Notes under the pieces: generated by a model
What the model saw: the letters and a program-made list of their open reading frames with translations, nothing else
Databases searched by the model: none
Told to the model about the DNA's origin: nothing
Position numbers and translations under genes: made by a program
In this document: one piece after another, positions 15,302 to 21,877 of the stretch
Position numbering within the stretch: position 1 is the stretch's first letter
How the letters are laid out: every line of letters begins with the position of its first letter
Assembly (NCBI GenBank): GCA_002451165.1
Contig: DKBH01000053.1
Span: forward strand, 938 to 22,814
Source: Nitrospiraceae bacterium UBA6905
Lineage (GTDB): Bacteria > Nitrospirota > Thermodesulfovibrionia > Thermodesulfovibrionales > UBA6898
DNA length: 21,877 nucleotides
Direction of reading: 5' to 3'

Positions 15302-15665
15302 CATTATGCCTGTCATCAGGGTTGTCACTGTCTCGGGATGGCATGCGCCGACCCGTTGATAAGCGAGGCCGGCGGGTTCTTCTCATGACGAGCGCACAGG
15401 CCACCGAGGTCGCGGCACAGCACCGGGTGACCGCTGTCAGGCTCGGTGGTTCATTGGTCTCGGCTAGAGATAATATCGCCCCCGGCGAGTATCTCTGAGC
15501 GAAGATGAGACTAACACTGCGGAGTTCAAGCCCCTCTGAGAGTGAAGAAACGTCAAGCCAGATTGCCGATATCATTAAAGAGAATTTGCTGGCATGACAT
15601 TTATCTGCTGGGGGAACCGGTCGTTATGCAACGCTGCCCTTGCGCAGCCACTGGCCGGACGATGG
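15302..15665. other. Gap of 364 bases with only broken frames
   Basis: No complete gene is evident between the PII-like gene and dtd. One plus-strand frame runs from ATG 15343 to TGA 15496-15498 (51 residues) and, in the same frame, from ATG 15505 to TGA 15595-15597 (30 residues, ending SSQIADIIKENLLA). The single TGA between them suggests a decayed gene. A separate ATG at 15306 gives 17 residues (MPVIRVVTVSGWHAPTR). A weak five-base-pair hairpin (15633-15648) lies near the dtd end. None of these matches a family I recognise with confidence. Confidence 0.5.
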
Positions 15666-16109
15666 TCAGGTTCTGGAGTCGATGAGAAAGGTGACCGGTC
15701 CGTCATTGACGAGCGACACCTGCATGTCCGCAGCGAACTCTCCCGAGGCAACGGCGATGCCTTCCCTGCTGATCAGGGAAATAGCCTGTTCATAGAGGGC
15801 TTTTGCCTTTTCGGGGATCTCTGCCTTGTCAAAGGAAGGCCTGTTGCCCTTTCTGCAGTCAGCGGCAAGCGTAAACTGCGAGACAACGAGAACTGCGCCG
15901 CCTACGTCCTTCACCGACAAATTCATCCTGCCTTGGCTGTCGGCGAAGATCCTGAGGTTGATGACCTTTTTCACGACAGCGGCAAGGTCTTGTTCCGTAT
16001 CCCCTTTTTCCATGCCAAGAAAGACCAGCATGCCTTTCCGGATGCATCCGGCAATTGTGCCGGCAATGGTGACCTCTGCACGGGAGACTCGCTGTATCAG
16101 AGCCTTCAT
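15666..16109 (-). CDS. dtd: D-aminoacyl-tRNA deacylase
   Basis: The 147-residue product has the expected size and both signatures of the DTD family: SQFTLAAD (about 77-84) and NDGPVTFLID (about 134-143), whose Gly-cisPro pair forms the chiral selector. The enzyme hydrolyses D-amino acids, and glycine mischarged on tRNA-Ala, from tRNA, acting as a dimer in the cytoplasm. The N-terminus MKALIQRVSRAEVTI is canonical, supporting this start although the ribosome site (AGGG) is weak. It lies 154 bases after the stop of the GH57 gene on the same strand, so it may have its own promoter or be the last gene of the operon. Confidence 0.95.
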   Translation of the reverse strand: MKALIQRVSRAEVTIAGTIAGCIRKGMLVFLGMEKGDTEQDLAAVVKKVINLRIFADSQGRMNLSVKDVGGAVLVVSQFTLAADCRKGNRPSFDKAEIPEKAKALYEQAISLISREGIAVASGEFAADMQVSLVNDGPVTFLIDSRT

Positions 16110-16263
16110 GCTAACCCTGTGTCACAGCATATGGTCAGCGGCAGGGATCATAGCGGGAGACGCTGAGGGTGATGTTGAGGTGTTTCATGTTACAAGGTCT
16201 CATCGCTACTGTTCTGCATATCAGATGGTAACCCAACACAGCCGCTGCGAGTCATCTCGGTGA
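16110..16263. other. 154-base gap between GH57 and dtd
   Basis: A 17-residue minus-strand frame (16135-16188) starts at ATG 16188 and stops early; its NITLSVSRYDP looks like the start of an SdhB/FrdB-type iron-sulphur subunit but the match is short. No clear terminator or consensus promoter is seen for dtd. Confidence 0.3.
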
Positions 16264-18441
16264 TTAGTACCACATCATTGCTTCAAAATCAGGGGTCGGA
16301 ACAGTCAGGCTGATATGGCCTCTCCAGGGACAGCGCTCGATTTCTTCTGTTCCCTTCCTGATCGACAGGAAGAGGTTGATCTCGTCCTTCTGTTTTGCCT
16401 TGAGATCGGAAAAGGGTATGCCGATCTCAAAGATGTCCTTGAGGGCGACGTCGGTGATCTCTTTTACTTTCATCCAGCTCCCATCCGCCTGTTCGGAGAG
16501 CTCTGCCATAATGGTCTCCCCGCGCATCGGACAGGTTATCCGGATGTTCGCCGGCAATGACGTGATGATGGACAGCGAGAGTGCCCCGTCCATCTCATTA
16601 AACGGGATTGCAGGGTCGAGCCTGATGAAGAGACGGTCTTCGTTGAAACCATAATGGATCGACGCAACCAGGCTCTGTGCCTTGTGCATACTCCCGCCGG
16701 ATTTTTTCACGTCGAGCTCCGCGCCCTGATACCATTCATAGTAGCTTGTCAGGATGCCGTCAATGCGGGGCGTGATAAATCCCCGGATCACAAGAGCCGG
16801 CGTTATAGCGCGGTCATGCCTGAGCACAGGGGTAAAGAGCTGCGCCGGCACCTCCTTGCCCATGTTTCGGTAGACCGCCATAAGATTCAGCCGGAACAGC
16901 TCATCAAAGTCTTTCTCGGTCTCGGTCGAATGCTCGTCGCCATACCACCAGTTCCAGTCGCTTCCTTCTGCGATGTAGATCGATTTCCAGGCCTCCGCAA
17001 GGTCTGTGCCGGGGTGAGCTTGCTGGAAGTGCTGGAGACTCTCGCGAGCCCCGGTAAGATGGTCCCAGGCGAGGTTATCCTCCTCGTGGCCTATCCAGAT
17101 GCCGTAGTTCGCATTGATCCAGGAACCGGGATGGAGACGTTCCAGGTCGATCCCCTTGTCGATGGTGCTGATATATTCGGCAATGGTGATCGTTCTGAGC
17201 CGCTCCTCCCGAGAAAGGCGCTCATAAAGAAAGAGGAAAAAATCCCTACCGTCGTTCGTATAATGCTCCCATGCATTCTCTCCGTCAAGGATGATCGGTA
17301 CCACATGGGGGCCGGTCGACGGTTGATGATCTCGTATCGAAAGCAGGCGCTGTATGAGGTCATCAGCTGCTTTCCGCGGTTCCCACTGTGAATAGACAAA
17401 GCCGATGAGATCCGAGAGCGTATGGTCCCGGAACAACATCGAGACGTCATTGTAGCGGTAAGAACGATAGAGCGCCTGCGGATCAATAAGCACACCGGAA
17501 TTATCCCTCAGGTCCCTGCCCAGCGACGCAGCAAGCACGCCCTCATCAGTAGCAACCCAGGAGATGCCCAGCCGCGATACCATTGCCACCACCTCTTCGC
17601 TGACCGAACCTTCGGAAGGCCACATGCCGGCGGGCCGGTAGTCGAACACCGATTCGAAGTACGTGAGCCCCATAGCGATCTGCTTTTCGGCGTCTTCGGG
17701 ATGCATGAACCGCTGTCTCGGCAGGTGTACCTGGGGCATTGCCACCCGCGCGACATCAGTATCGCAGAGGAGCGGGAGGATGGGATGATAAAAGGGTGTA
17801 ACGGAAAGTTCGATCTGTCCGGTGGCGGCCATGTCGCGGTATGCAGGGATGATCCGGCGAAGGATGCCCGTTTGCCGCTCGATGAGGTGGGTCTTCTCCT
17901 CCTCGGTATATCCCCGGCCTTTCTCCACGAGCGCGCGCAGGAAGGGGTCGCGGTCGCGGAAGAGCGGGTCTATCCAGCAGAGATTGAAAAAGACCTGAAG
18001 ATCAAGAAAATCCTGGTCCGTGAAATAGCGTACCGCACGCTCCAGATCGCTCTTGATAATATGGGTGCCGCGCTTCACGAGAAGCTCGTAATAGCGGGGG
18101 AAAGGCTTGATCATGTTATCCCAGTGTGCGAGAAAGAAATTCTCGAGAATAAAGGAGCGTTCACTCCCCGTCAGGTCCGCGGCCGGTTTGCGCGTCATAT
18201 CGAGATAGACATCACCCGCCCCGTGCTCAGCATAGTCGACGATCTGTTCGAGAAGCGAGGGCACGAGGTTAAAGTTCTGTTTTACCGCAGGGAAATCCTT
18301 CACGAGCTCAACCATGTCGAGATAGTCTTTCGTGCCGTGAAGCCGGACCCAAGGGAGACGGTACAGACCCGTTTCCGGGTCTTTGTAGTAGGGCTGATGC
18401 ATATGCCAGAGGAATACGATGTGGAGGGGGCTATCGGTCAT
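16264..18441 (-). CDS. GH57 family alpha-glucan enzyme
   Basis: The 725-residue protein (from the ATG at 18441) is a glycoside hydrolase family 57 member. HIVFLWHMHQPYY at 7-19 holds the HxHQP motif, NFNLVPSLLEQI follows at 56-67, the nucleophile lies in GMWPSEGSVS (Glu 277) and the acid/base in ILDGENAWEHY (Asp 386). The (beta/alpha)7 barrel therefore covers about 1-420; the rest is a helical region and a C-terminal beta domain. GH57 enzymes cleave or branch alpha-1,4/1,6 glucans such as glycogen; this long amylase-like group is poorly defined, so alpha-amylase or amylopullulanase are both possible. No signal peptide is seen, so storage-glucan turnover in the cytoplasm is likely. A longer reading from 18516 is in frame but adds a basic, non-conserved front. 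The ATG lies 11 bases inside ftsB, implying coupling. Confidence 0.93.
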   Translation of the reverse strand: MTDSPLHIVFLWHMHQPYYKDPETGLYRLPWVRLHGTKDYLDMVELVKDFPAVKQNFNLVPSLLEQIVDYAEHGAGDVYLDMTRKPAADLTGSERSFILENFFLAHWDNMIKPFPRYYELLVKRGTHIIKSDLERAVRYFTDQDFLDLQVFFNLCWIDPLFRDRDPFLRALVEKGRGYTEEEKTHLIERQTGILRRIIPAYRDMAATGQIELSVTPFYHPILPLLCDTDVARVAMPQVHLPRQRFMHPEDAEKQIAMGLTYFESVFDYRPAGMWPSEGSVSEEVVAMVSRLGISWVATDEGVLAASLGRDLRDNSGVLIDPQALYRSYRYNDVSMLFRDHTLSDLIGFVYSQWEPRKAADDLIQRLLSIRDHQPSTGPHVVPIILDGENAWEHYTNDGRDFFLFLYERLSREERLRTITIAEYISTIDKGIDLERLHPGSWINANYGIWIGHEEDNLAWDHLTGARESLQHFQQAHPGTDLAEAWKSIYIAEGSDWNWWYGDEHSTETEKDFDELFRLNLMAVYRNMGKEVPAQLFTPVLRHDRAITPALVIRGFITPRIDGILTSYYEWYQGAELDVKKSGGSMHKAQSLVASIHYGFNEDRLFIRLDPAIPFNEMDGALSLSIITSLPANIRITCPMRGETIMAELSEQADGSWMKVKEITDVALKDIFEIGIPFSDLKAKQKDEINLFLSIRKGTEEIERCPWRGHISLTVPTPDFEAMMWY

Positions 18442-18757
18442 ACTGGAAAATGTATTCGTCCGGCTTGGAAAGTCCGTACTCCTCCCGCGCGATCTTCTCG
18501 CGGTAGAACGGATCATTCTTAAGGGCCTTCAGCTGTTTGCGCAGCTGCTCGTTTTGGTTTTGTACCTCCCGAATCTCCTTCTCAAGGCTCGACCGCGTCT
18601 TGTTCATCTCAAGGTATTTCATCAGGCCCATGTCACCGAAGATGAGGCTGATCGACAGATAGATGAAGCTCAGCACGACGATCGTATAAAAGATCATACG
18701 GTTCCTGCTTGCTTCGGCGCGAACCTGCTTTTCGAGAAGATTGTGGTAGCCGCTCAT
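18431..18757 (-). CDS. ftsB: FtsB/DivIC-type septum formation protein
   Basis: The 108-residue protein has a short cytoplasmic start, a membrane helix at about 22-42 (FYTIVVLSFIYLSISLIF), a coiled coil at about 52-82 (KTRSSLEKEIREVQNQNEQL) and the family ending DPFYREKIAREEYGLSKPDEYIF. This is the bitopic layout of FtsB/DivIC, which with FtsL and FtsQ joins and activates the septal peptidoglycan synthase at the division site. It is slightly longer at the front than E. coli FtsB. Its ATG overlaps the enolase stop by four bases (ATGA); the eno-ftsB pairing is known from several bacterial groups. The stop overlaps the GH57 start. Confidence 0.9.
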   Translation of the reverse strand: MSGYHNLLEKQVRAEASRNRMIFYTIVVLSFIYLSISLIFGDMGLMKYLEMNKTRSSLEKEIREVQNQNEQLRKQLKALKNDPFYREKIAREEYGLSKPDEYIFQYDR

Positions 18758-20031
18758 GTCTTCAGATTGTAAAAACCTTTCTTGCCCCGATAGACAGCAG
18801 CATCAGAGAGCTCCTCCTCGATCTGCAGGAGCCGATTGTACTTTGCCACCCGTTCGCTGCGCGCAAGAGAACCGGTCTTTATAAAGCCCGTGTTACACGC
18901 TACGGCAAGGTCGGCGATCGTCGTGTCCTCGGTCTCACCCGAACGGTGCGATATGACCGCCGTGTAGCTGGCGGTCTTTGCCATTTCAATCGCATCCAGG
19001 GTTTCGGTCATAGTCCCGATCTGGTTGAGCTTTATGAGGATTGCATTGGCAATGCCTTTTTCGACCCCCTTCGCGAGGATGCCGGTGTTTGTTACGAAGA
19101 GATCGTCGCCGACGAGCTGGATCTTGCCCCCCAGCTCGGATGTCAGCGCTGCCCAACCCTTCCAGTCGTTCTCCGCCAGCCCATCCTCTATCGACAAGAC
19201 CGGGTACTTGGAGCTTATCTTCTCATAATAGGCGATCATATCATCGGCGGAAGCTCTTCTGCCTTCGAAACGATAGAACCCTTTGTCGTAAAATTCGGAA
19301 GCAGCCGCATCAAGCGCGAGATAGATGTCCCTGCCCGGTTGATATCCCGACTCCTCGATCGCCGCGAGCACAAGGGTTATCGCTTCTTCGTTGGTCTTCA
19401 GACTCGGTGCAAATCCTCCCTCATCGCCGACCGCTGTGTTCAAATTCTTTGCCTTCAGAATCTTCTTAAGCGTATGAAAGATCTCAGTGCCTGCTCGCAG
19501 CGCCGCTGCGAAATCAGGAAGCCCCGCGGGCACGATCATGAACTCCTGAAAATCGAGGTTATTGTCTGCGTGCGCTCCGCCATTGATGATGTTCATCAGC
19601 GGTACCGGGATCACTTTAGCATTGCATCCCCCTATGTAGCGGTAGAGCGGCACGCCTGACTCATTTGCCGACGCCCGACAGACGGCAAGCGAGACGCCGA
19701 GAATGGCATTAGCGCCAAGCCGTCCCTTGTTCTCCCTGCCGTCAAGTTCGATCAGGAGACCGTCGATGAACGCCTGATCTGAGGAATCGAGGCCACGCAC
19801 ACGGGGGGCGATCTCTTCAAATATGTTTCTGATAGCCTTCATGACCCCCTTGCCGTGAAAGCGTTTGCCACCATCCCGTAGTTCGAGGGCTTCACGCTTG
19901 CCCGTAGACGCCCCTGACGGTACCGCTGCCCTGCCGAAAGCGCCGCTGTCGAGATACGCGTCGACCTCGACCGTAGGATTTCCCCGTGAATCGATAATTT
20001 CACGGGCTATCACATCAATGATCTCACCCAT
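18754..20031 (-). CDS. eno: Enolase
   Basis: The 425-residue product is a full-length bacterial enolase, which dehydrates 2-phosphoglycerate to phosphoenolpyruvate in glycolysis and gluconeogenesis. The N-terminal IIDVIAREIIDSRGNPTVEV (about 4-23) includes the flexible loop start. GDEGGFAP carries the catalytic Glu (E. coli Glu209), ILIKLNQIGTMTET the catalytic Lys, and SHRSGETEDTTIADLAV the signature substrate loop. Mg2+ ligands lie in SIEDGLAENDW and GDDLFVTN. GGGGGCG before the ATG is an acceptable ribosome site. It lies 11 bases after the unknown 459-residue gene and overlaps ftsB by four bases, so it is in the middle of a long operon. It is also an RNase E partner in some bacteria, but nothing here shows that. 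Confidence 0.98.
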   Translation of the reverse strand: MGEIIDVIAREIIDSRGNPTVEVDAYLDSGAFGRAAVPSGASTGKREALELRDGGKRFHGKGVMKAIRNIFEEIAPRVRGLDSSDQAFIDGLLIELDGRENKGRLGANAILGVSLAVCRASANESGVPLYRYIGGCNAKVIPVPLMNIINGGAHADNNLDFQEFMIVPAGLPDFAAALRAGTEIFHTLKKILKAKNLNTAVGDEGGFAPSLKTNEEAITLVLAAIEESGYQPGRDIYLALDAAASEFYDKGFYRFEGRRASADDMIAYYEKISSKYPVLSIEDGLAENDWKGWAALTSELGGKIQLVGDDLFVTNTGILAKGVEKGIANAILIKLNQIGTMTETLDAIEMAKTASYTAVISHRSGETEDTTIADLAVACNTGFIKTGSLARSERVAKYNRLLQIEEELSDAAVYRGKKGFYNLKT

Positions 20032-20042
20032 CGTCCGCCCCC

Positions 20043-21422
20043 TTAGAGATATTGGCTGATCAGACTTTCGATCCGGACCATGTCCAGAGGCTTTTCCGCA
20101 AGTTCGGACCTGTTGCCGAGATGCCGCAGGGTCGTTTCAAGAAAGATCTTGAAGGACTGCAACCTGTCCAGGATCTTCGAAAACTCCTGACCCCCAAGCA
20201 TCTCTTTCTTTGCGGCGCTCAGATCGTGAAAGAAGACCGCAAATTCCTCATAGTCGTCATGCCGCAACAAACGGAACGTAAAGCTCTCGAAATATAACAT
20301 ATAATTTCTCAGTGATTCAAAGCATTTCAGACGCTCGTTCAGGTTGTCTGAGCGAGCGCAGAACATTGCGGTAAAGGAATGGAGAACATGGATGTCTTCC
20401 CTGAGCCGCAGCGACTGTTCGAGCCGGGTCATAAAGCTGGCAAATATCTCCTCACCACGCACCGCAGGGTCATAGTACTGCGCAAGCTGCACAATGGACT
20501 GCTCAGTCAGATTCTTGAGAATGCCGTGGCTGTTCTCGATTTTCCCCCGGAAATGGGCCGAGGCCCTTTTCCGGTGGATGTTCTTCAGCTCTTGCTGATA
20601 CACCCGGCGTGTCTCCATGGAAAACTGGTAGGCGATCGCCCGGATGAGTATCTGCAGTTCCGGATTGTTAAGTTTGCGGGATGACCTGTCGATAATGCCC
20701 TGAAAAAAGGCGATCTCCGACCTCAGGAGTACGAGCAGCATGAGCGACGAGCCGAGAGAGACCGAACGTTGGCCTGTCAGTTCGATGAAGCCCATGATAC
20801 GGATGAACCGGAAGAGATGCAGGAAGATGATCGAAATATGTTTTTTTTCCTCCCGGTCCTTCAGCGACCGCACGATGCTCGATATTATCGGGTTGGTGAT
20901 CACATCGAAATCGAGATTCATGTCAGTGCGGAACGGGTTGAAGAAGACATTTTCCCGTATTTCCTTGCTCACAAGGTTCCCTACATTCAGAAAGACGGCG
21001 TATGATATATGACCTGAGCGCGAGATGTCCGTGATCAGGCCCTTCATGTTGATGAAGGAATCGTACAAGAGGGAGAGACTCTTCTCCGGTGTGTCTTGGC
21101 GATAGAGGTCTTGCCGGAATACGTCGACTGATCGGGCAGAAAGATATTTTGACTCGGCAAATTTCTGGAACCAGTACGCGTTCTTCCTGTTCTCCGGAAT
21201 CACGGTTTCCAAGATGCTCAGCGTGCGAAGGATCGTGTCGCGCGCCGTGACGATCTCCTCATAAAAGTTTCTTCCGCCGATATCATCGCCGGAACTCGGG
21301 AGGTTTTTTAGATTGAAATACCGGTCGAGAGCCCTGAGAAGTATATCGAGCTCTGAGAAGAGGGCAGGATGCTCTCGTCTAGCTGGTGCGACCCACTCCG
21401 CTGCTGTACCGTTCCCTGCCAT
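20043..21422 (-). CDS. Unknown helical protein between lpdA and eno
   Basis: I do not recognise this 459-residue family. The sequence is predicted largely helical by eye, with no signal peptide and no extended membrane helix; the most hydrophobic stretches (SLGSSLMLLVLLRSEIAFF at about 224-242 and ISIIFLHLFRFIRIMGF at about 197-213) are amphipathic. It has many Arg/Lys/Glu pairs, repeated LR/FR elements and only two or three Cys, with no catalytic motif visible. That suggests a cytoplasmic scaffold or regulatory protein. It starts seven bases after the lpdA stop without a Shine-Dalgarno, so it is probably translated by coupling, and it precedes eno by 11 bases. Its place between two central-carbon enzymes suggests a link to that metabolism, but this is guilt by association. 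Confidence 0.8.
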   Translation of the reverse strand: MAGNGTAAEWVAPARREHPALFSELDILLRALDRYFNLKNLPSSGDDIGGRNFYEEIVTARDTILRTLSILETVIPENRKNAYWFQKFAESKYLSARSVDVFRQDLYRQDTPEKSLSLLYDSFINMKGLITDISRSGHISYAVFLNVGNLVSKEIRENVFFNPFRTDMNLDFDVITNPIISSIVRSLKDREEKKHISIIFLHLFRFIRIMGFIELTGQRSVSLGSSLMLLVLLRSEIAFFQGIIDRSSRKLNNPELQILIRAIAYQFSMETRRVYQQELKNIHRKRASAHFRGKIENSHGILKNLTEQSIVQLAQYYDPAVRGEEIFASFMTRLEQSLRLREDIHVLHSFTAMFCARSDNLNERLKCFESLRNYMLYFESFTFRLLRHDDYEEFAVFFHDLSAAKKEMLGGQEFSKILDRLQSFKIFLETTLRHLGNRSELAEKPLDMVRIESLISQYL

Positions 21423-21429
21423 TGCGCGG

Positions 21430-21877
21430 TTACTTTTTCGGCAGGTGGATCGCTTCTCCGATCACGTCCTCAGCTGCCTCCATCAGTGCCTCGGAAAGGG
21501 TCGGATGCGCATGAATCGTCTCGGCCAGATCGCGGGCTTTTAGGCCTGCTTTCATGGCTACCGCTGCCTCATGGATGAGGTCAGCGGCATGCGGCCCGAT
21601 GATATGCGCCCCGATGATCCTGTCGGTCGACGCATCGGACAGGATCTTTACGATCCCCGATATCTTCCCCATGGCATGTGCCTTGCCCAAAGCCCGAAAC
21701 GGGAAGACGCCCTTTCTGAAGGTGATCCCCTGCTCCTCTGCTTCCCGCTCCCTGAGTCCCACAGAGGCGATCTCGGGAACGGTGAAGATGACGGCAGGTA
21801 CGATCTGATAATCCATAGAGCACGGGATGCCCATGATGTTCTTTGCCGCAATAATCCCTTCGGCAGATGCCTTGTGC
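21430..21877 (-). CDS. lpdA: Dihydrolipoamide dehydrogenase, C-terminal part
   Basis: The frame is open to the window edge and covers the last 148 residues of the flavoprotein. The end of the NAD domain reads HKASAEGIIAAKNIMGI, and the interface domain has YQIVPAVIFTVPEIASVGL, FRALGKAHAM, DRIIGAHIIGPHAADLI and finally HAHPTLSEALMEA, whose His-Glu pair is the catalytic dyad for the disulphide. E3 regenerates lipoyl groups of pyruvate or 2-oxoglutarate dehydrogenase or of the glycine cleavage system; the complex cannot be told here because the neighbouring subunits lie outside. It is the first visible gene of the operon with eno and ftsB. The 5' end is cut by the window, so length and FAD site cannot be checked. 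Confidence 0.95.
   Translation of the reverse strand, partial: HKASAEGIIAAKNIMGIPCSMDYQIVPAVIFTVPEIASVGLREREAEEQGITFRKGVFPFRALGKAHAMGKISGIVKILSDASTDRIIGAHIIGPHAADLIHEAAVAMKAGLKARDLAETIHAHPTLSEALMEAAEDVIGEAIHLPKK

Noticed and set aside
15306..15359. MobB-like start (MPVIRVVTVSG)
   Set aside because: It looks a little like a P-loop protein start but lacks GKT and stops after 17 residues, so no call was made.
17422..18522. Plus-strand frame of 366 codons
   Set aside because: It lies opposite the GH57 gene with its intact catalytic motifs and is a shadow of its codon bias.
1..21877. CRISPR array or complete defence system
   Set aside because: No regularly spaced repeats, cas genes or complete defence operon were found; only the fragmentary toxin-antitoxin remains at 142-405.

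Overview
The window reads as chromosomal DNA of a Gram-negative bacterium: there is an outer-membrane TolC-type protein, lipoprotein signals, an IHF-type protein and tripartite RND efflux. Dense unidirectional operons and the mix of genes (UbiD, a NapH-like polyferredoxin, GH57 amylase, eno-ftsB pair, a PII-like gene behind a CzcCBA set) suit an anaerobic or facultative lineage such as Nitrospirota or the former Deltaproteobacteria. That placement is inference; there is no rRNA or marker here that fixes it.

Layout. Bases 1-477 hold no intact gene. They look like genomic debris: hairpins and a short frame that may be the end of an IS200/IS605-type element, and on the minus strand two fragments that resemble a broken antitoxin/PIN-toxin pair. 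Next come a small PilZ-like gene (+), a convergent overlapping UbiD decarboxylase (-), and a divergent unit from a consensus sigma-70 promoter: ihfA, a MerR-type regulator and tRNA-Pro(GGG), closed by a strong hairpin. A TPR protein and CorA follow, both with a -10-like box almost touching the start codon. DedA, a secreted protein of unknown function and a small HExxH membrane protein lie in one direction and converge on a membrane polyferredoxin (-).

From 8757 to 15301 there is a heavy-metal efflux operon: a small secreted Cys/His protein, an outer-membrane factor (lipoprotein-like), a His-rich membrane-fusion lipoprotein, a large HME-RND pump and a divergent PII-like protein that lacks the usual modified tyrosine. 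About 360 bases after it hold only broken frames.

The right third is a tightly packed minus-strand operon read from the window edge: lpdA (partial), an unknown helical 459-residue protein, eno, ftsB, a GH57 glucan enzyme, and then dtd after a 154-base gap. Genes overlap by 4-11 bases or are 7-11 bases apart, so lower glycolysis, pyruvate oxidation, septum formation and storage-glucan turnover are probably co-transcribed.

The least explained parts are the secreted-protein/HExxH pair (5703-7549), the 459-residue protein inside the eno operon, and the PII-like protein with its RND pump. No complete novel defence or mobile system was seen.
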